Shown one piece after another: positions 42,128 to 51,636 of a DNA stretch of 64,000 nt. Origin of the DNA: Simplicispira lacusdiani. GTDB lineage: Bacteria; Pseudomonadota; Gammaproteobacteria; Burkholderiales; Burkholderiaceae_C. The notes beneath the pieces were generated by a model. That model was not told where the DNA came from, did not search any database, and saw only the letters and a list, made by a program, of their open reading frames with translations. The stretch's first letter is position 1. The number at the start of each line of letters is the position of its first letter. Where the stretch lies: NCBI RefSeq assembly GCF_003604195.1, contig NZ_QXGR01000013.1, positions 43,533 to 107,532 of the forward strand, in the 5' to 3' direction. Both the position numbers and the translations under genes were made by a program.

Positions 42128-44131
42128 TTACCTGGCCTGCGAGCCATCGGCCGACAAGGACAGGGGCGGCGCCGTGGTCGGCAAGGCGCTGGTGGCGGCC
42201 TCCATGCGGCCGAGCTTGAACACATCCACCCCGGCCACCAGGTCCTGGGCCTGCAGCTTCAGGCTGTCGGCGGCGGCGGCCATTTCCTCGACCAGCGCGG
42301 CATTTTGCTGCGTGACCTGGTCCATGTGGGTGACGGCCTCGCCCACCTGGGCCACGCCCAGGCTCTGCTCGCTGCTGGCCGCGCTGATCTGGCTCATGAG
42401 GTCGGTCACGCGCCGGATGGCCTCGACCACCTCGGTCATGGTGTTGCCGGCCTCGTCCACCTGCGCCGTGCCCTGCTCGACGCGCTGCACACTGGCGTTG
42501 ATCAGGTCCTTGATTTCCTTGGCGGCCTCGGCCGAGCGGCTGGCCAGGCTGCGCACCTCGCTGGCCACCACGGCGAAACCCCGGCCCTGCTCGCCCGCGC
42601 GGGCCGCTTCCACGGCGGCGTTGAGCGCCAGGATGTTGGTCTGGAAGGCGATGGAGTCGATCACGCCGATGATGTCGGCGATCTTGCGCGAGCTGTCGTT
42701 GATGCCCTTCATGGTCTCGACGACCTGCGACACGACGGTGCCGCCCTTGACGGCCACCGTGCTGGCGCTCATGGCGAGGCTGTTGGCCTGGCGGGCATTC
42801 TCGGCGTTCTGTTGGACCGTGGAGTTGAGTTCCTCCATGGAGGCCGCCGTCTGCTCCAGGGCGCTGGCCTGGCTTTCGGTGCGCGAAGCCAGGTCATGGT
42901 TGCCCTGGGCGATCTGGATACTGGCCGTGGCCACGGCGTGCGAGCCCTGGCGCACATGGTTCACCACCGCGCCCAGCTTCTGCTGCATTTCGATCAGCGA
43001 CTTGATCAGCATGCCGATCTCGTTGGTGCCGTAGACATGCATCTCGGTCGTGAGGTCCCCGGCCGCCACATGGTGGGCCATTTCCACGGCCTCGCGCATG
43101 GGCACGGTGATGCTGCGAACGAACACGAAGACCATTCCGCAGGCGCCCACCACGAACAGCATCAGCAGGCCCAGCGTGCCATAGGCCAGCCACTGCGCCT
43201 GCACGACCCGGTCCTGGAGGGAGCGCTCCAGCACCTCGGTCGCCTGGCTGTTGAAGGCGTAAATGCCGTCGATCGTGCGCGTGAAATCGTCGAAGTACGC
43301 CTCGGCCGTGAGCTTGAATTCCTGGGCATTGATGAGCCCGTCCTCGGCCATCTTCAGCGTGCGGTCGATCTGCTCGCGCTGCTTCTGCGACGCGTCCTGC
43401 AGCGCCTGGCGCATGGCCGGGCTGGCATCCGTGGCCTTGGCCAGGTTGCGGAAGAAGTCGGCCTGCGCCTGCAGAGCCTGCCGGTGCAGGCCCTGCATCG
43501 CGGCGCGGCCCTCGGGCGGAAGGGCGCCCTGGGTCAGGAAAGCGGCGCCGCGCGCGCGCATCTGGCCCATGTACTCGGTCAGCACCATGGCCTTGACCAG
43601 CGTCGCCTGCGTGAGCATGTGGGTATCGAGGCGAGAGTCGAGCGACAGGCCGAACCCGTCCATCACGGCCTCGCCCACCAGGAACTGGCGTGAGATCAGT
43701 TCGGTGTGGCGGCGCGTGCTCTCGGCGGCCTGGATCTGCTTGCCGGCCACCCCTTGCTCCAAGGCCACCCATTCCTGGCGGCGCTCAGCCCAGAGCGCGG
43801 ACACCTGCTGCGGCGCCTTGGCGTCCTTCAGTCCCTGGTCGACCTTTTCCACGGCCTGGGCCAGCGTCTGTGCGATGCCTGGGCGGCGCTGCGCCAGCTT
43901 CTCATTGCCGCTGAGCGCACTGGCCGACAAGCCACGGTGCGTCTGGGTGAACTGGATGACGCGATTGATCGCGCCGAGCACCTTGCCGCCTTCGACCTGG
44001 CGCTTGGCCTGGGCGACGTCGTCGAGCGCGTAGCGCATGTACAACCCCGTGGGGATCGCCACCATCACGAAGGCCACGAAGCCTTGGATGAGGAATTTCT
44101 GAGCCAGGCTCAGGCGGTGCAGTAAAGACAT
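42128..44131 (-). CDS. Methyl-accepting chemotaxis protein with NIT-type sensor
   Basis: 667 residues. Helix about 14-32, periplasmic domain with INRVIQFTQTHRGLSASALSGNEK (the start of the nitrate/nitrite-sensing NIT fold), second helix about 325-350, HAMP, and the methyl-accepting signalling domain with the conserved tip SIAFQTNILALNAAVEAARAGEQGRGFAVVASEVRSLASRSAEAAKEIKDLI. Glu/Gln methylation stretches surround it. No C-terminal NWETF-type pentapeptide is seen. ATG 44131 precedes the hydrophobic segment directly. The ligand is not determined; NIT domains bind nitrate or nitrite in some relatives. Confidence 0.9.
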   Translation of the reverse strand: MSLLHRLSLAQKFLIQGFVAFVMVAIPTGLYMRYALDDVAQAKRQVEGGKVLGAINRVIQFTQTHRGLSASALSGNEKLAQRRPGIAQTLAQAVEKVDQGLKDAKAPQQVSALWAERRQEWVALEQGVAGKQIQAAESTRRHTELISRQFLVGEAVMDGFGLSLDSRLDTHMLTQATLVKAMVLTEYMGQMRARGAAFLTQGALPPEGRAAMQGLHRQALQAQADFFRNLAKATDASPAMRQALQDASQKQREQIDRTLKMAEDGLINAQEFKLTAEAYFDDFTRTIDGIYAFNSQATEVLERSLQDRVVQAQWLAYGTLGLLMLFVVGACGMVFVFVRSITVPMREAVEMAHHVAAGDLTTEMHVYGTNEIGMLIKSLIEMQQKLGAVVNHVRQGSHAVATASIQIAQGNHDLASRTESQASALEQTAASMEELNSTVQQNAENARQANSLAMSASTVAVKGGTVVSQVVETMKGINDSSRKIADIIGVIDSIAFQTNILALNAAVEAARAGEQGRGFAVVASEVRSLASRSAEAAKEIKDLINASVQRVEQGTAQVDEAGNTMTEVVEAIRRVTDLMSQISAASSEQSLGVAQVGEAVTHMDQVTQQNAALVEEMAAAADSLKLQAQDLVAGVDVFKLGRMEAATSALPTTAPPLSLSADGSQAR

Positions 44132-44408
44132 GGGATGTATCGGGGTTAAGGATAACAACACCGGTTGGCCGAAGCACCGAACAAGGCACCAGGGGAGGAT
44201 CACCCGGAGATTGGTATGGCACTCTGCAACCCGTCAAGGTTGCGCTGTGCTGTGGGCCCACCCTTCATGCCAAAACCAATTGTTACTATAAATAAGAACT
44301 CCTCTTACCACAACGCCTAAAAATTGGTATCAGGAATACCTGTAAACCGGTAGCCCGCCCGACAGGGTTCTGCAAGCCCTGCCGCGACGGCACGGAAGCG
44401 GCCGGGAC
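44132..44408. other. Intergenic region with two small dyads
   Basis: 277 bp between the chemoreceptor start and the response regulator stop. It holds a GCAACC-6nt-GGTTGC inverted repeat (44226-44243) and GGTAT-5nt-ATACC (near 44326-44340), and an AT-rich stretch 44270-44330. No clear promoter or terminator could be assigned. Confidence 0.4.
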
Positions 44409-45071
44409 TCAATGGCGCTCGCCGCGTTCGTTGTTCACCACATAGCGCGTGAGCGCCGCCACGCTGTGCCGGCCCAGCTTGCGCATGATGTTGCGCCGAT
44501 GCACCTCCACGGTCGACGGCGCGATGCTGAGCATCTCGGCGATCTGGCCCGAGGTGCAGCCCTCGGCCACGAGCTTGAGCACCTGGCGCTCGCGCGCGCC
44601 CAGCACCGCTGTCGGCTTGGCCAGGCCACCCTGCCCGACCAGCGCGCCCGTGACCACGCCCGCCACGTCGGGACACAGATAGGTCCGCCCCCGCAGCACG
44701 GTACGGATGGCGCGCAGCAACTCCTCGCTGGCCTCGGCCTTGGTCACGTAGCCACTGGCTCCCGCATTGAGCATGTCCAGCACATACTGCTGGTCGGAAT
44801 AGGCCGACAGCGCCACCACCTTCACCTGTGGCAGCACGGCCCGGAGCCTGCGCGTGATTTCCGTGCCGTCCATGCCCGGCATGCTGATGTCCATGCAGAC
44901 AATCTGCGGGGCGGTATCGCGCGCCAGGTCCATCACCTGCGTGCCGTCACCCGCCTGCCCCACCACTTCCATGTCGGGCTGCGAATGCAGCAGATGGCAC
45001 AACGCCTCCCGGAACATCTGGTGGTCGTCGGCCAGGAGAACGCGTACCTTGGGGGTGGAAGCACTGTGCAT
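44409..45071 (-). CDS. NarL/FixJ-type response regulator
   Basis: 220 residues. Receiver domain with LLADDHQMFREAL, acceptor Asp in CMDISMPGMDGTEI (near residue 56) and Lys in YVTKAEASEELL. C-terminal GerE HTH with LGARERQVLKLVAEGCTSGQIAEMLSIAPSTVEVHRRNIMRKLG. ATG 45071 lies 4 bp after the TGA of the kinase gene; the TTG at 45089 would extend into it. Partner kinase is encoded directly upstream. Confidence 0.93.
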   Translation of the reverse strand: MHSASTPKVRVLLADDHQMFREALCHLLHSQPDMEVVGQAGDGTQVMDLARDTAPQIVCMDISMPGMDGTEITRRLRAVLPQVKVVALSAYSDQQYVLDMLNAGASGYVTKAEASEELLRAIRTVLRGRTYLCPDVAGVVTGALVGQGGLAKPTAVLGARERQVLKLVAEGCTSGQIAEMLSIAPSTVEVHRRNIMRKLGRHSVAALTRYVVNNERGERH

Positions 45072-45075
45072 GGGG

Positions 45076-47196
45076 TCAAATTTCAACACAGATCCGCGTG
45101 CCGTGGCCGGGCACGGACTGCAGGGTGAAGCGCCCGCCCGCGAATTCGGCCGTCTCGCGCATGTTGATCAGCCCCAGGCCCGCCGTGTGCCGCGACTTCA
45201 TGGCCTGCTCCACGTCGAAACCCACGCCATCGTCGGAGACGATCACCAGCAGCGGGCTGGCATCGAACTGCAGCAACACCGTCACGGTGCGCGCCTGGGC
45301 ATGCTTGGCGCTGTTGGTCAACGCCTCCTGGACGATGCGGAACAGCGCCAGTTCCAGATCGTGCGCCAGGCGCACCTCGCCGTGCGGACACTCCACGTTC
45401 ACCTGCAGACCGGTGCGCCGGGCGAACTGCTGCGCGTAGCTCTGCACCACGCCCAACAAGCCGCCGCAGTCGATCGCTGGCGGGTGCAGTTCGGCGCAGA
45501 TTTCCCGCACGCTGATCGTGGTGTCCTCGATCAGCGCCTGCGTGTCCTCGACGCGTCCCGCGAACTCCGCCGTGGAGCGCTCGGCCGGCGTGGCTTTCGT
45601 GATGATGTCCAGGTTGATGCGCAACGCCGCCAGGTTGGGGCTGGTGCGGTCGTGCAGCTCGCGCGAGAAGCGGCGCCGGATTTCCTCCTGCGACTGCACC
45701 ATGCGCCGCGACAGCTCCTCGATATGCAGCGACAGCCGCAGCCGCTCCTGTTCCAGGCGCTTGCGTTCGGTGATGTCGGTCCCCACGCCACGGTAGCCGC
45801 AGAAACGTCCCTGGACATCCAGGATGGGGGTCCCGCTGACCGCCCCCCAGCGCTCCTTGCCATCGGGCCCCAGGCGCAGGATCTCGAAATCACGGAAGGG
45901 CTGGCGCGCCTCCAGAATGGCGCGGTGGCGGTCCCAGTCGGCCGGCGTCAGGTTGAGCGCGGGCAGTTCCCAACGCGTCTTGCCCACGTAGTCCTCGCCT
46001 GGAATGCCCGTGCCATCCAGCACCCGGCCATCGAAACGCACGAAGCGGTAGTCGGCATCCTGCTCCCAGTACCAGTCCGAGGACAGGTCGGCCAGGGTAC
46101 GGAAGCGTGCCTCGCTCTCACGCAACCCCGCCTGCGCGCGATCGCGCGCATCGAGCATGCCGTTGAACTGCTGCGCCACGGCCCACAGCTCCCGGGGGCC
46201 CGAGGCCATCTGCACGCGGGTGGCGGTCTGGCCCGCGGCCACATCGGCGGCGGCCCGGCTCAGGGCTTCGATGGGCCGCACGATCCCCCGGCCGATGCGC
46301 AAGGCCAGCGCCAGCGCCAGCGCAAGGATCAGCAGCGCCAGCAGGCTGCCTGCCGTGAAAGCGGCATTGGCGTCTGCGAACACATCCGCCGTGGGCACGC
46401 CGGCCACCACCGTCCAACCCGCCTGCTCCACCGGTGCGAAGGCAAACAAGCGCTGCACGCCATCGGCGCTGGTGGCCACGGCACCCTCGACCGAACGCGC
46501 CGAAGCGAGAGGGAACCACTCGGCGGGCACGGGCCTGCCGATCCAGTCCTGGCTGTCGCGGGAGCGCAGCAGGATGCGGCCGCTGCGGTCGTACACCACC
46601 ACCAGCGCACCCTGGGGCAGCCCCCCCAGCAGGCGCTCGCCCAGTTGCACCAGATCCATCGGCAGACTGATCAGCCCGGTGGCGCGGCCACCGGCATCCT
46701 TGACCGGATGGAACAACACCGAGATCCAGCGCCCCGACAGCGGGCCGAGAGTGCCATCGCCCACGGTCATGCCATGGCTGCCCACCGCTTCGTGGAAGCC
46801 GGGAATCGCCCGCAACTGCTCACGCGTGATCTTCTTGTCCAGGAAAGAACAGTCGTTGTCACCCGCGAGGTCCTGCACGACAAGGTTGGTGAACTCGGGA
46901 TACAGCTTGACGAACTCGCCGATGATGGGATCGCAGGACTGCGCGTCGAGCGCCATGACCATGGGTCTCTGGGCGATCCGCCCGAGCACCGCCGCATGGT
47001 CGCGCAGCAGGTTGCCCAGGCTGCTGGCCGTGGCATGGGCCATGATGCGCACCCGCTCGGCGGCGAAGTGGCGCGCGGCCTGGCGGCCATTTTCCAGATG
47101 GTAGAGCAGGACCCCCAGCACGGGCAGCAGCACGGCCACCAACAGCAGCATGAGCTGCATACGCACCGACAGACGGTAGAAACTCCGCACCAGCAC
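45076..47196 (-). CDS. Sensor histidine kinase, HisKA_3/NarX-like, with Cache and PAS sensors
   Basis: 706 residues from GTG 47196, preceded by GGGAG. Helix about 14-32, periplasmic Cache-like domain (35-280), helix 284-305, HAMP, PAS (about 370-490, EARFRTLADLSSDWYWEQDADYRFVRFDG ... VGTDITERKR), then the dimerisation domain with phospho-acceptor His in RRFSRELHDRTSPNLAALRINLD and a HATPase with EALTNSAKHAQA, SDDGVGF and GLGLINMRE. Cotranscribed with the NarL-type regulator. Signal unknown. Confidence 0.93.
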   Translation of the reverse strand: MLVRSFYRLSVRMQLMLLLVAVLLPVLGVLLYHLENGRQAARHFAAERVRIMAHATASSLGNLLRDHAAVLGRIAQRPMVMALDAQSCDPIIGEFVKLYPEFTNLVVQDLAGDNDCSFLDKKITREQLRAIPGFHEAVGSHGMTVGDGTLGPLSGRWISVLFHPVKDAGGRATGLISLPMDLVQLGERLLGGLPQGALVVVYDRSGRILLRSRDSQDWIGRPVPAEWFPLASARSVEGAVATSADGVQRLFAFAPVEQAGWTVVAGVPTADVFADANAAFTAGSLLALLILALALALALRIGRGIVRPIEALSRAAADVAAGQTATRVQMASGPRELWAVAQQFNGMLDARDRAQAGLRESEARFRTLADLSSDWYWEQDADYRFVRFDGRVLDGTGIPGEDYVGKTRWELPALNLTPADWDRHRAILEARQPFRDFEILRLGPDGKERWGAVSGTPILDVQGRFCGYRGVGTDITERKRLEQERLRLSLHIEELSRRMVQSQEEIRRRFSRELHDRTSPNLAALRINLDIITKATPAERSTAEFAGRVEDTQALIEDTTISVREICAELHPPAIDCGGLLGVVQSYAQQFARRTGLQVNVECPHGEVRLAHDLELALFRIVQEALTNSAKHAQARTVTVLLQFDASPLLVIVSDDGVGFDVEQAMKSRHTAGLGLINMRETAEFAGGRFTLQSVPGHGTRICVEI

Positions 47197-47275
47197 CCAC
47201 TCCCATTCGGTTGCCCAGACAAGGGGTAGGAGTATGCCCGCATGGCAACCCCCACGGCCGGGCGTGCGCCGGGTG

Positions 47276-47608
47276 TCAGCGCTCGGCAGGCAGGGGGGCG
47301 CCGCCCGTGGCGTGCGCGACGAAGCTGGCCAGCGCGCGCAGGTCCTGCTCGCTCAGCCGGTCGGCAAAGGACGGCATGACACCGATACCCGAACGCAAGG
47401 CGCGCAGGACACGCGCGGCATCGGGCTTGAGATCGTCCAGCACCGGACCGATCTGCCCCTCGGAGCCGGCCGCCGCCAGGGTATGGCACACGGCGCAGGC
47501 GGGCTGCACGGTTCCGAACAGCACCCGGCCGCGCTCCAGCTCGGCCGGCCCGGCGGCCTGGGCTGCGCCGCAGGCCGCCAGCAGCAGGCCCGGCAACGCG
47601 GGCGGCAT
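47276..47608 (-). CDS. sorB: Cytochrome c subunit of sulfite dehydrogenase
   Basis: 110 residues. Signal peptide about 1-20 (ALPGLLLAACGAAQA). One haem c site CAVCH near residue 40 and a distal Met in IGVMPSFADRLSEQDLRALASFV. Monohaem class I cytochrome. It starts 13 bp after the stop of the Moco enzyme gene, so it is the electron acceptor of that enzyme, as SorB is for SorA. GAGG ribosome binding site overlaps the SorA stop codon. Confidence 0.85.
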   Translation of the reverse strand: MPPALPGLLLAACGAAQAAGPAELERGRVLFGTVQPACAVCHTLAAAGSEGQIGPVLDDLKPDAARVLRALRSGIGVMPSFADRLSEQDLRALASFVAHATGGAPLPAER

Positions 47609-47621
47609 CGCGCGCGCCACC

Positions 47622-48824
47622 TCAAGCCACCGTGACGGTGACAGCGTGGTCGCGCCAGCTCGTGTTGTTGTAGCCACCCAGGTTTTCCTCGCGCTCGGCC
47701 GGTTGCACATTGCCCGCCGCGTCGGTGGCGCGGCTGGCCAGCACATGGGTGCCCGCCGCCAGTTGCACGGGCAGGACGAACTGGCGCCAGGCAAAGCGCC
47801 CGAGGTCCGGCCCGACGAGCTGGGCCTTCTGCCAGGTCTTGCCGCCATCCGCGGAGACCTCCACACCCTGCACCGCGCGCGTGCCGCCGAAGGCCACGCC
47901 GTGGACCTGGACCAGGCCGGCCTTCACGGGCCCCTGTTCGGACAGCGGGCCGTTGATCCAGGACTTGACCGTCATCTCCCAGACCGAGGGCTGCTCAGGG
48001 CTGGCCTTGGTGCCGGGGGGCGACATGCGGTAGCCGTGCGACATGATGCGCGCCGCCGACTGCTCGCGCGTCAGCGCCAGGCGCTTGACGTACTTGATGT
48101 TGTTCACGCCCTGGTAGCCCGGCACGATGAGGCGCACCGGACCGCCGTGCGCCAGCGGAATCGGCTCGCCATTGAGTTCCCAGGCCAGCACGGCGTCTTC
48201 GAGCGCCTTGATGGGCACCGAGCGCTCGACCAGCACGCTCAGCGGATCAACGCCCTCGGGCAGCTTTTCGCCACCGGTGCCGGTGAGGTAGGCCATGCCC
48301 TCGGCCGCGCCGCCCAGCGCCGCCACCACCTGGCGCACCGGCACGCCGCTCCAGAGCGCGCAGCCGGCCGCGCCCACGCTCCAGGGCGTGCCGCTGGGCT
48401 TGCTCGGGAAGAAGCCGCGCCCGTTGCCCGAACACTGCAGCACCGTGGCCACGGTCTCGACACCGAGGGTCTTGAGCTCGGCCAGCGTGAGCACGCGCGG
48501 ATTCTTCACGCCTTCGATGGCGACCGTCCAGGCATCGCGGTTGTCGAGGATGGCAGCGTCGGGCGCGGGCAGGTTGTTGCGCACATAGAGCTGGCTGGTG
48601 GGCGTGATGACGCTGGTGCCGAACGCCGAGCGGCGCGTCTCCAGCGTGCTGCTGCTGTGCACGATCAGGGCCTTGGGGTCCTTCCAGCCCGCATACGCCG
48701 GCAAGGGCTTGGCGGCCACCTGGGCACGCGCCAGGCCACTCCAGCTGGCCATGCCCAGGGCTCCGAGGGCGGCGGCGCTTCCCGCAAGCATGTGGCGGCG
48801 CGGCATGGACAGGGCGTTTTTCAT
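47622..48824 (-). CDS. sorA: Sulfite:cytochrome c oxidoreductase, molybdenum subunit
   Basis: 400 residues. Twin-arginine signal MPRRHMLAGSAAALGALG. Sulfite-oxidase fold with the Moco Cys ligand in ATVLQCSGNGRGFFPSKPSGTPW, and GCALWSGVPVRQVV, PLAHGGPVRLIVPGYQGVNNIKYVK and WEMTVKSWINGP. The C-terminal Ig-like dimerisation domain ends the protein (GGKTWQKAQLVGPDLGRFAWRQF). Oxidises sulfite to sulfate in the periplasm. Ribosome binding site AAGGAACG before ATG 48824. SoxC is the alternative, but no sox genes are nearby and a SorB-like cytochrome follows. Confidence 0.88.
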   Translation of the reverse strand: MKNALSMPRRHMLAGSAAALGALGMASWSGLARAQVAAKPLPAYAGWKDPKALIVHSSSTLETRRSAFGTSVITPTSQLYVRNNLPAPDAAILDNRDAWTVAIEGVKNPRVLTLAELKTLGVETVATVLQCSGNGRGFFPSKPSGTPWSVGAAGCALWSGVPVRQVVAALGGAAEGMAYLTGTGGEKLPEGVDPLSVLVERSVPIKALEDAVLAWELNGEPIPLAHGGPVRLIVPGYQGVNNIKYVKRLALTREQSAARIMSHGYRMSPPGTKASPEQPSVWEMTVKSWINGPLSEQGPVKAGLVQVHGVAFGGTRAVQGVEVSADGGKTWQKAQLVGPDLGRFAWRQFVLPVQLAAGTHVLASRATDAAGNVQPAEREENLGGYNNTSWRDHAVTVTVA

Positions 48825-49141
48825 GGTCGTTCCTTCAGGTAAGGGGCACAGGACTGGTGAAACCCGGCGCGCGGCGGCTACGGCCTCGGCGGGAAGAGCG
48901 AGGCCATTCTGTACCGCCTGAAAGTTCAGCAAAACATTGATGGCTGTCAAAAAATGTAAGAGTTGCGAGAGCAAATGAAACATCGGTCGCGTCCATGGCT
49001 GGCTGGTGCATATTCAAAGGCATCGAGGTCCCGGCCGGCAGTTCTCTGCAACGGTCCTGTCCTGTCGAACGCTCCTGCGGCCCCGCAGGCGGCGGACCGG
49101 GGCCGCGCCCCGACCGCCTACCGCAACGCCCTGGAACGCCC
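48825..49141. promoter_or_regulatory. Divergent promoter region sorA / binding protein-rhodanese
   Basis: 317 bp. On the minus strand TTGACA (48950-48945) and TGAACT (48928-48923) with a 16-nt spacer are a possible sorA promoter. The right half (48990-49141) is GC-rich and shows no convincing promoter for the plus-strand gene. No repeat element is found. Confidence 0.35.
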
Positions 49142-50320
49142 ATGAACACCAGCCCTGGCTTCTTTTCCTTCCGCACCGCCCTGGCGGCCCTGTGCCTGCT
49201 GGGCGCGGTATCCCTGGCACGGGCCGAGATCACGGCCATCGTGGCCGTGGAGCCCACCGCCCGCAAGGCCGCGCACACCATCCTGCGCAGCGCCATGGAA
49301 TCCGGCCTGGCCAAGGCCGCCGCGCAGAACGCCGTGGTCACGACGAGCGACGATCTGGCCGACGTGATGCGGGCCACGCGCAGCGCGGGCTACGACATCT
49401 TCATCGGCCCGGCGCAGGTGGCGGCATCGGCACTGCAGCGCGGCTACGAGCTGGTGGGCTCCACGCACAAATCCGAGCAGTACCTGCTGGTCGGCACGCC
49501 GCAGGTGACGGCCGTTGGCGCCATGAAGGAGCGCCGGATCTACCTGCCGCAACAGGACTCCCTCTACACCTACATGGCGCGCGGCATGCTCAACGAAGCG
49601 GGCTTGTCGTTCAAGGACCTCAAGGCGGTGCAGCACGAGAAATTTCCGCAGGCCGGACTCACCGCCATCACGCTGGGCTCGACCGACGCCACCGTGGTGC
49701 GCGCCGATGAATGGGCCGAATGGCTGGCCGCCCATCCCGGCGGCGCCCATGTGCTGGCCACCAGCCAGCCCGTGCCCGGGGGCTTCACCGTGGTCGTGAA
49801 GAAAGACCTGCCCGCCGAGGTGCGCGCCCGGCTGGCCCAGTGGTTCGGCAGCGCCAGCCTCCAGGCCGGCCTGGCCGCCGTGGCCCTGCGCCCCGAAGCC
49901 AAGGAGTACCAGCGCGTGGCCGAACTGGGCCTGTTCACGCCGTCGAGCCTGCCGGGCGTGCGGCGCGTCACCGCCAAGGAAGCCCAGCAGCTGCAGGGCC
50001 AGGGCGCCGTGATCGTGGACACGCGCACCGAGAAGGAGTTCAAGGCCAAGCGCATCAAGGGTGCGCTCTGGGCCGCCTACGTGGAGAAAAGCCTCAAGGA
50101 CGTGGCATTCAACGCCAGCCAGGACGATTTCAGCGCGCTCGCCAAGCTGCCCCAGGCCGGGCCCGGCCAGCCTGTGATCTTCGCCTGCAACGGCGCCGAA
50201 TGCTGGAAGTCGTACAAGGCCGCCAAGGTGGCCGCCGCCAAGGGCTACAAGACGGTGTACTGGTTGCGCGGCGGCCTGCCCGAATGGGACGCCGACGGCC
50301 TGCCCACCGAGGGCGGCTGA
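49142..50320 (+). CDS. Periplasmic PhnD-like binding domain fused to a rhodanese domain
   Basis: 392 residues. Signal peptide about 1-28 (ALAALCLLGAVSLARA). Residues 30-250 resemble phosphate/phosphonate ABC binding proteins (VAVEPTARKAAHTILRSAMESGLAKAAAQ, SAGYDIFIGPAQVAASAL, VGSTHKSEQYLLVGTPQ, ITLGSTDATVVRADEW). Residues about 275-392 form a rhodanese (GAVIVDTRTEKEFKAKRIKGALWAAY, VIFACNGAECWKSYKAAKVAAAKGYKTVYWLRGGLPEWDADGLP). The active Cys is in FACNGAECW. Divergent from sorAB, so a role in periplasmic sulfur transfer or thiosulfate handling is inferred. Confidence 0.83.
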   Translation: MNTSPGFFSFRTALAALCLLGAVSLARAEITAIVAVEPTARKAAHTILRSAMESGLAKAAAQNAVVTTSDDLADVMRATRSAGYDIFIGPAQVAASALQRGYELVGSTHKSEQYLLVGTPQVTAVGAMKERRIYLPQQDSLYTYMARGMLNEAGLSFKDLKAVQHEKFPQAGLTAITLGSTDATVVRADEWAEWLAAHPGGAHVLATSQPVPGGFTVVVKKDLPAEVRARLAQWFGSASLQAGLAAVALRPEAKEYQRVAELGLFTPSSLPGVRRVTAKEAQQLQGQGAVIVDTRTEKEFKAKRIKGALWAAYVEKSLKDVAFNASQDDFSALAKLPQAGPGQPVIFACNGAECWKSYKAAKVAAAKGYKTVYWLRGGLPEWDADGLPTEGG

Positions 50321-50335
50321 CCACCCGCCGGCCGC

Positions 50336-51601
50336 TCAGTCGGAGCAGAACACCGTCAGCACGCCCGTGTAGCCATACAGATGGCGGTGGGCGATCTCGC
50401 CCCCGGCGAAGAAACCGGCCAGCGGCACATCGCCCAGCGCGTGGCGCACGATCTGCAGTTCGGCGCCAGGCCCGCCGAAATGCGGCCCGCCGCGGCCGGA
50501 GCAGCTCACGTAGAGGGCGCCCACGATGTGGCGCGGCCGCGGGGGCGGGCCGGGCGCCAGGTCCTCGCCGGCACCGGCGGCCTGGGGTTCCCGCTCCACG
50601 TCCAGTTCCTCGCGGATCTCGGCGCAGATGCGCACGAGGTCCGCGCGGGCGGCCGCCACGTTGCGCTGGCAGAACGCCAGACGCATGCCGGGCTCCACCA
50701 TATCGGCCAGCGCCACGCCGTGGCGCGCACCGTCCAGGCCGATGATGTGGCGCACCCGCGTATCGGTACCGAAATGGCCTGTGCGCCCCCGGGCGGGCGT
50801 GGCGTCGGCGTCCATGAGCCCGGCCAGCGTCGCGCGCACCCGGTCGATGGTCTGCTGCGGCACCCCCTCCAGCGTCACGCCCAGCGTGTGCAGCAGCACA
50901 TCGAGCGCGGGCTCGCCGTCGAGCTGCAGCACCACGTTGTCCTTGGCCGCCGTGATACGGTGCGTCGGCCCCACGGGCTGGCAACCCTGGGTCACGCGCG
51001 ACAGCAGCGCCACGCCGGAACCAAAGGCCACGCCCGAAAGCCCGCCGCCGAACACGCCGCTGGCCGCGCCCTGCCCGGCCAGGTTGCCATCGCCCCCCAC
51101 GGCGAACTGCACGCTGGCACCCCGGCTGGCCGACAGGCCGCCGAACACATAGCCGCTGGTGGTGCGCTCGGCCATCTCGGCGATCAGGCCCGCCACATCG
51201 GGGGTGCCGCCGTCGGCATGCACCAGCGCCGTGTGCGCCACGAAGCCGGAGCTGCCCGAGCGCGGCAACGGAGCCACGCCGGAGAACACGCGGTACTGGT
51301 CGCCAGGCAGCTCCAGCAGCATCACCACCAGCGCCGGCTCGTCGAAATACTCCGCATTGCTGGCGCACACCCCCACGCCCACGGTGCCGCTCCAGTCGGT
51401 CACCTCGGGCAGTTCCGCGCTCAGATGGTCGAGCAGGGCCTGGGCCTCGCCGGCATAGTGGTCCGTGATGTAGAGCAGGCCCAGCGTGGGAGCCTGCGCG
51501 TAGCCCGGCAGCGCCATCTGCGCGCGCAACTGGGCCAGCGCCAGGGCGGCCGCCATGCGCCACTGCGGATGGGTGGCATGGCCGGTGGGACAGAGTTTCA
51601 T
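50336..51601 (-). CDS. FIST domain protein
   Basis: 421 residues. FIST-N region (GLLYITDHYAGEAQALLDHLSAELPEVTDWSGTVGVGVCASNAEYFDEPALVVMLLELP ... SGYVFGGLSASRGA) and FIST-C at the end (ALYVSCSGRGGPHFGGPGAELQIVRHALGDVPLAGFFAGGEIAHRHLYGYTGVLTVFCSD). FIST proteins are predicted small-ligand sensors. No HTH, kinase or GGDEF partner is attached. GAGG ribosome binding site 6 bp before ATG 51601. Follows phaM in the same direction (35 bp gap). Confidence 0.88.
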   Translation of the reverse strand: MKLCPTGHATHPQWRMAAALALAQLRAQMALPGYAQAPTLGLLYITDHYAGEAQALLDHLSAELPEVTDWSGTVGVGVCASNAEYFDEPALVVMLLELPGDQYRVFSGVAPLPRSGSSGFVAHTALVHADGGTPDVAGLIAEMAERTTSGYVFGGLSASRGASVQFAVGGDGNLAGQGAASGVFGGGLSGVAFGSGVALLSRVTQGCQPVGPTHRITAAKDNVVLQLDGEPALDVLLHTLGVTLEGVPQQTIDRVRATLAGLMDADATPARGRTGHFGTDTRVRHIIGLDGARHGVALADMVEPGMRLAFCQRNVAAARADLVRICAEIREELDVEREPQAAGAGEDLAPGPPPRPRHIVGALYVSCSGRGGPHFGGPGAELQIVRHALGDVPLAGFFAGGEIAHRHLYGYTGVLTVFCSD

Positions 51602-51636
51602 GGGCAGCCTCGCCTGCTGCGGCCGACGCGCGCCGG

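Noticed and set aside
37907..43693. A very long open reading frame on the plus strand opposite the GGDEF-EAL and chemoreceptor genes
   Set aside because: It is His/Arg/Ala-rich with no domain, and the opposite strand encodes two clear, motif-complete proteins. High GC content keeps antisense frames open.
44326..44340. GGTAT-ATACC dyad as a third member of the GTATC-N7-GATAC set
   Set aside because: Spacer is five bases and outer arms differ; it does not fit the 17-bp pattern.
47209..47250. GGTTGCC ... GGCAACC inverted repeat between sorB and the kinase gene
   Set aside because: Seven-base arms with a 28-base loop and no T run; too weak to call a terminator or operator.
47622..48824. Calling the Moco enzyme SoxC
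   Set aside because: No other sox genes nearby, and a SorB-like monohaem cytochrome follows directly.
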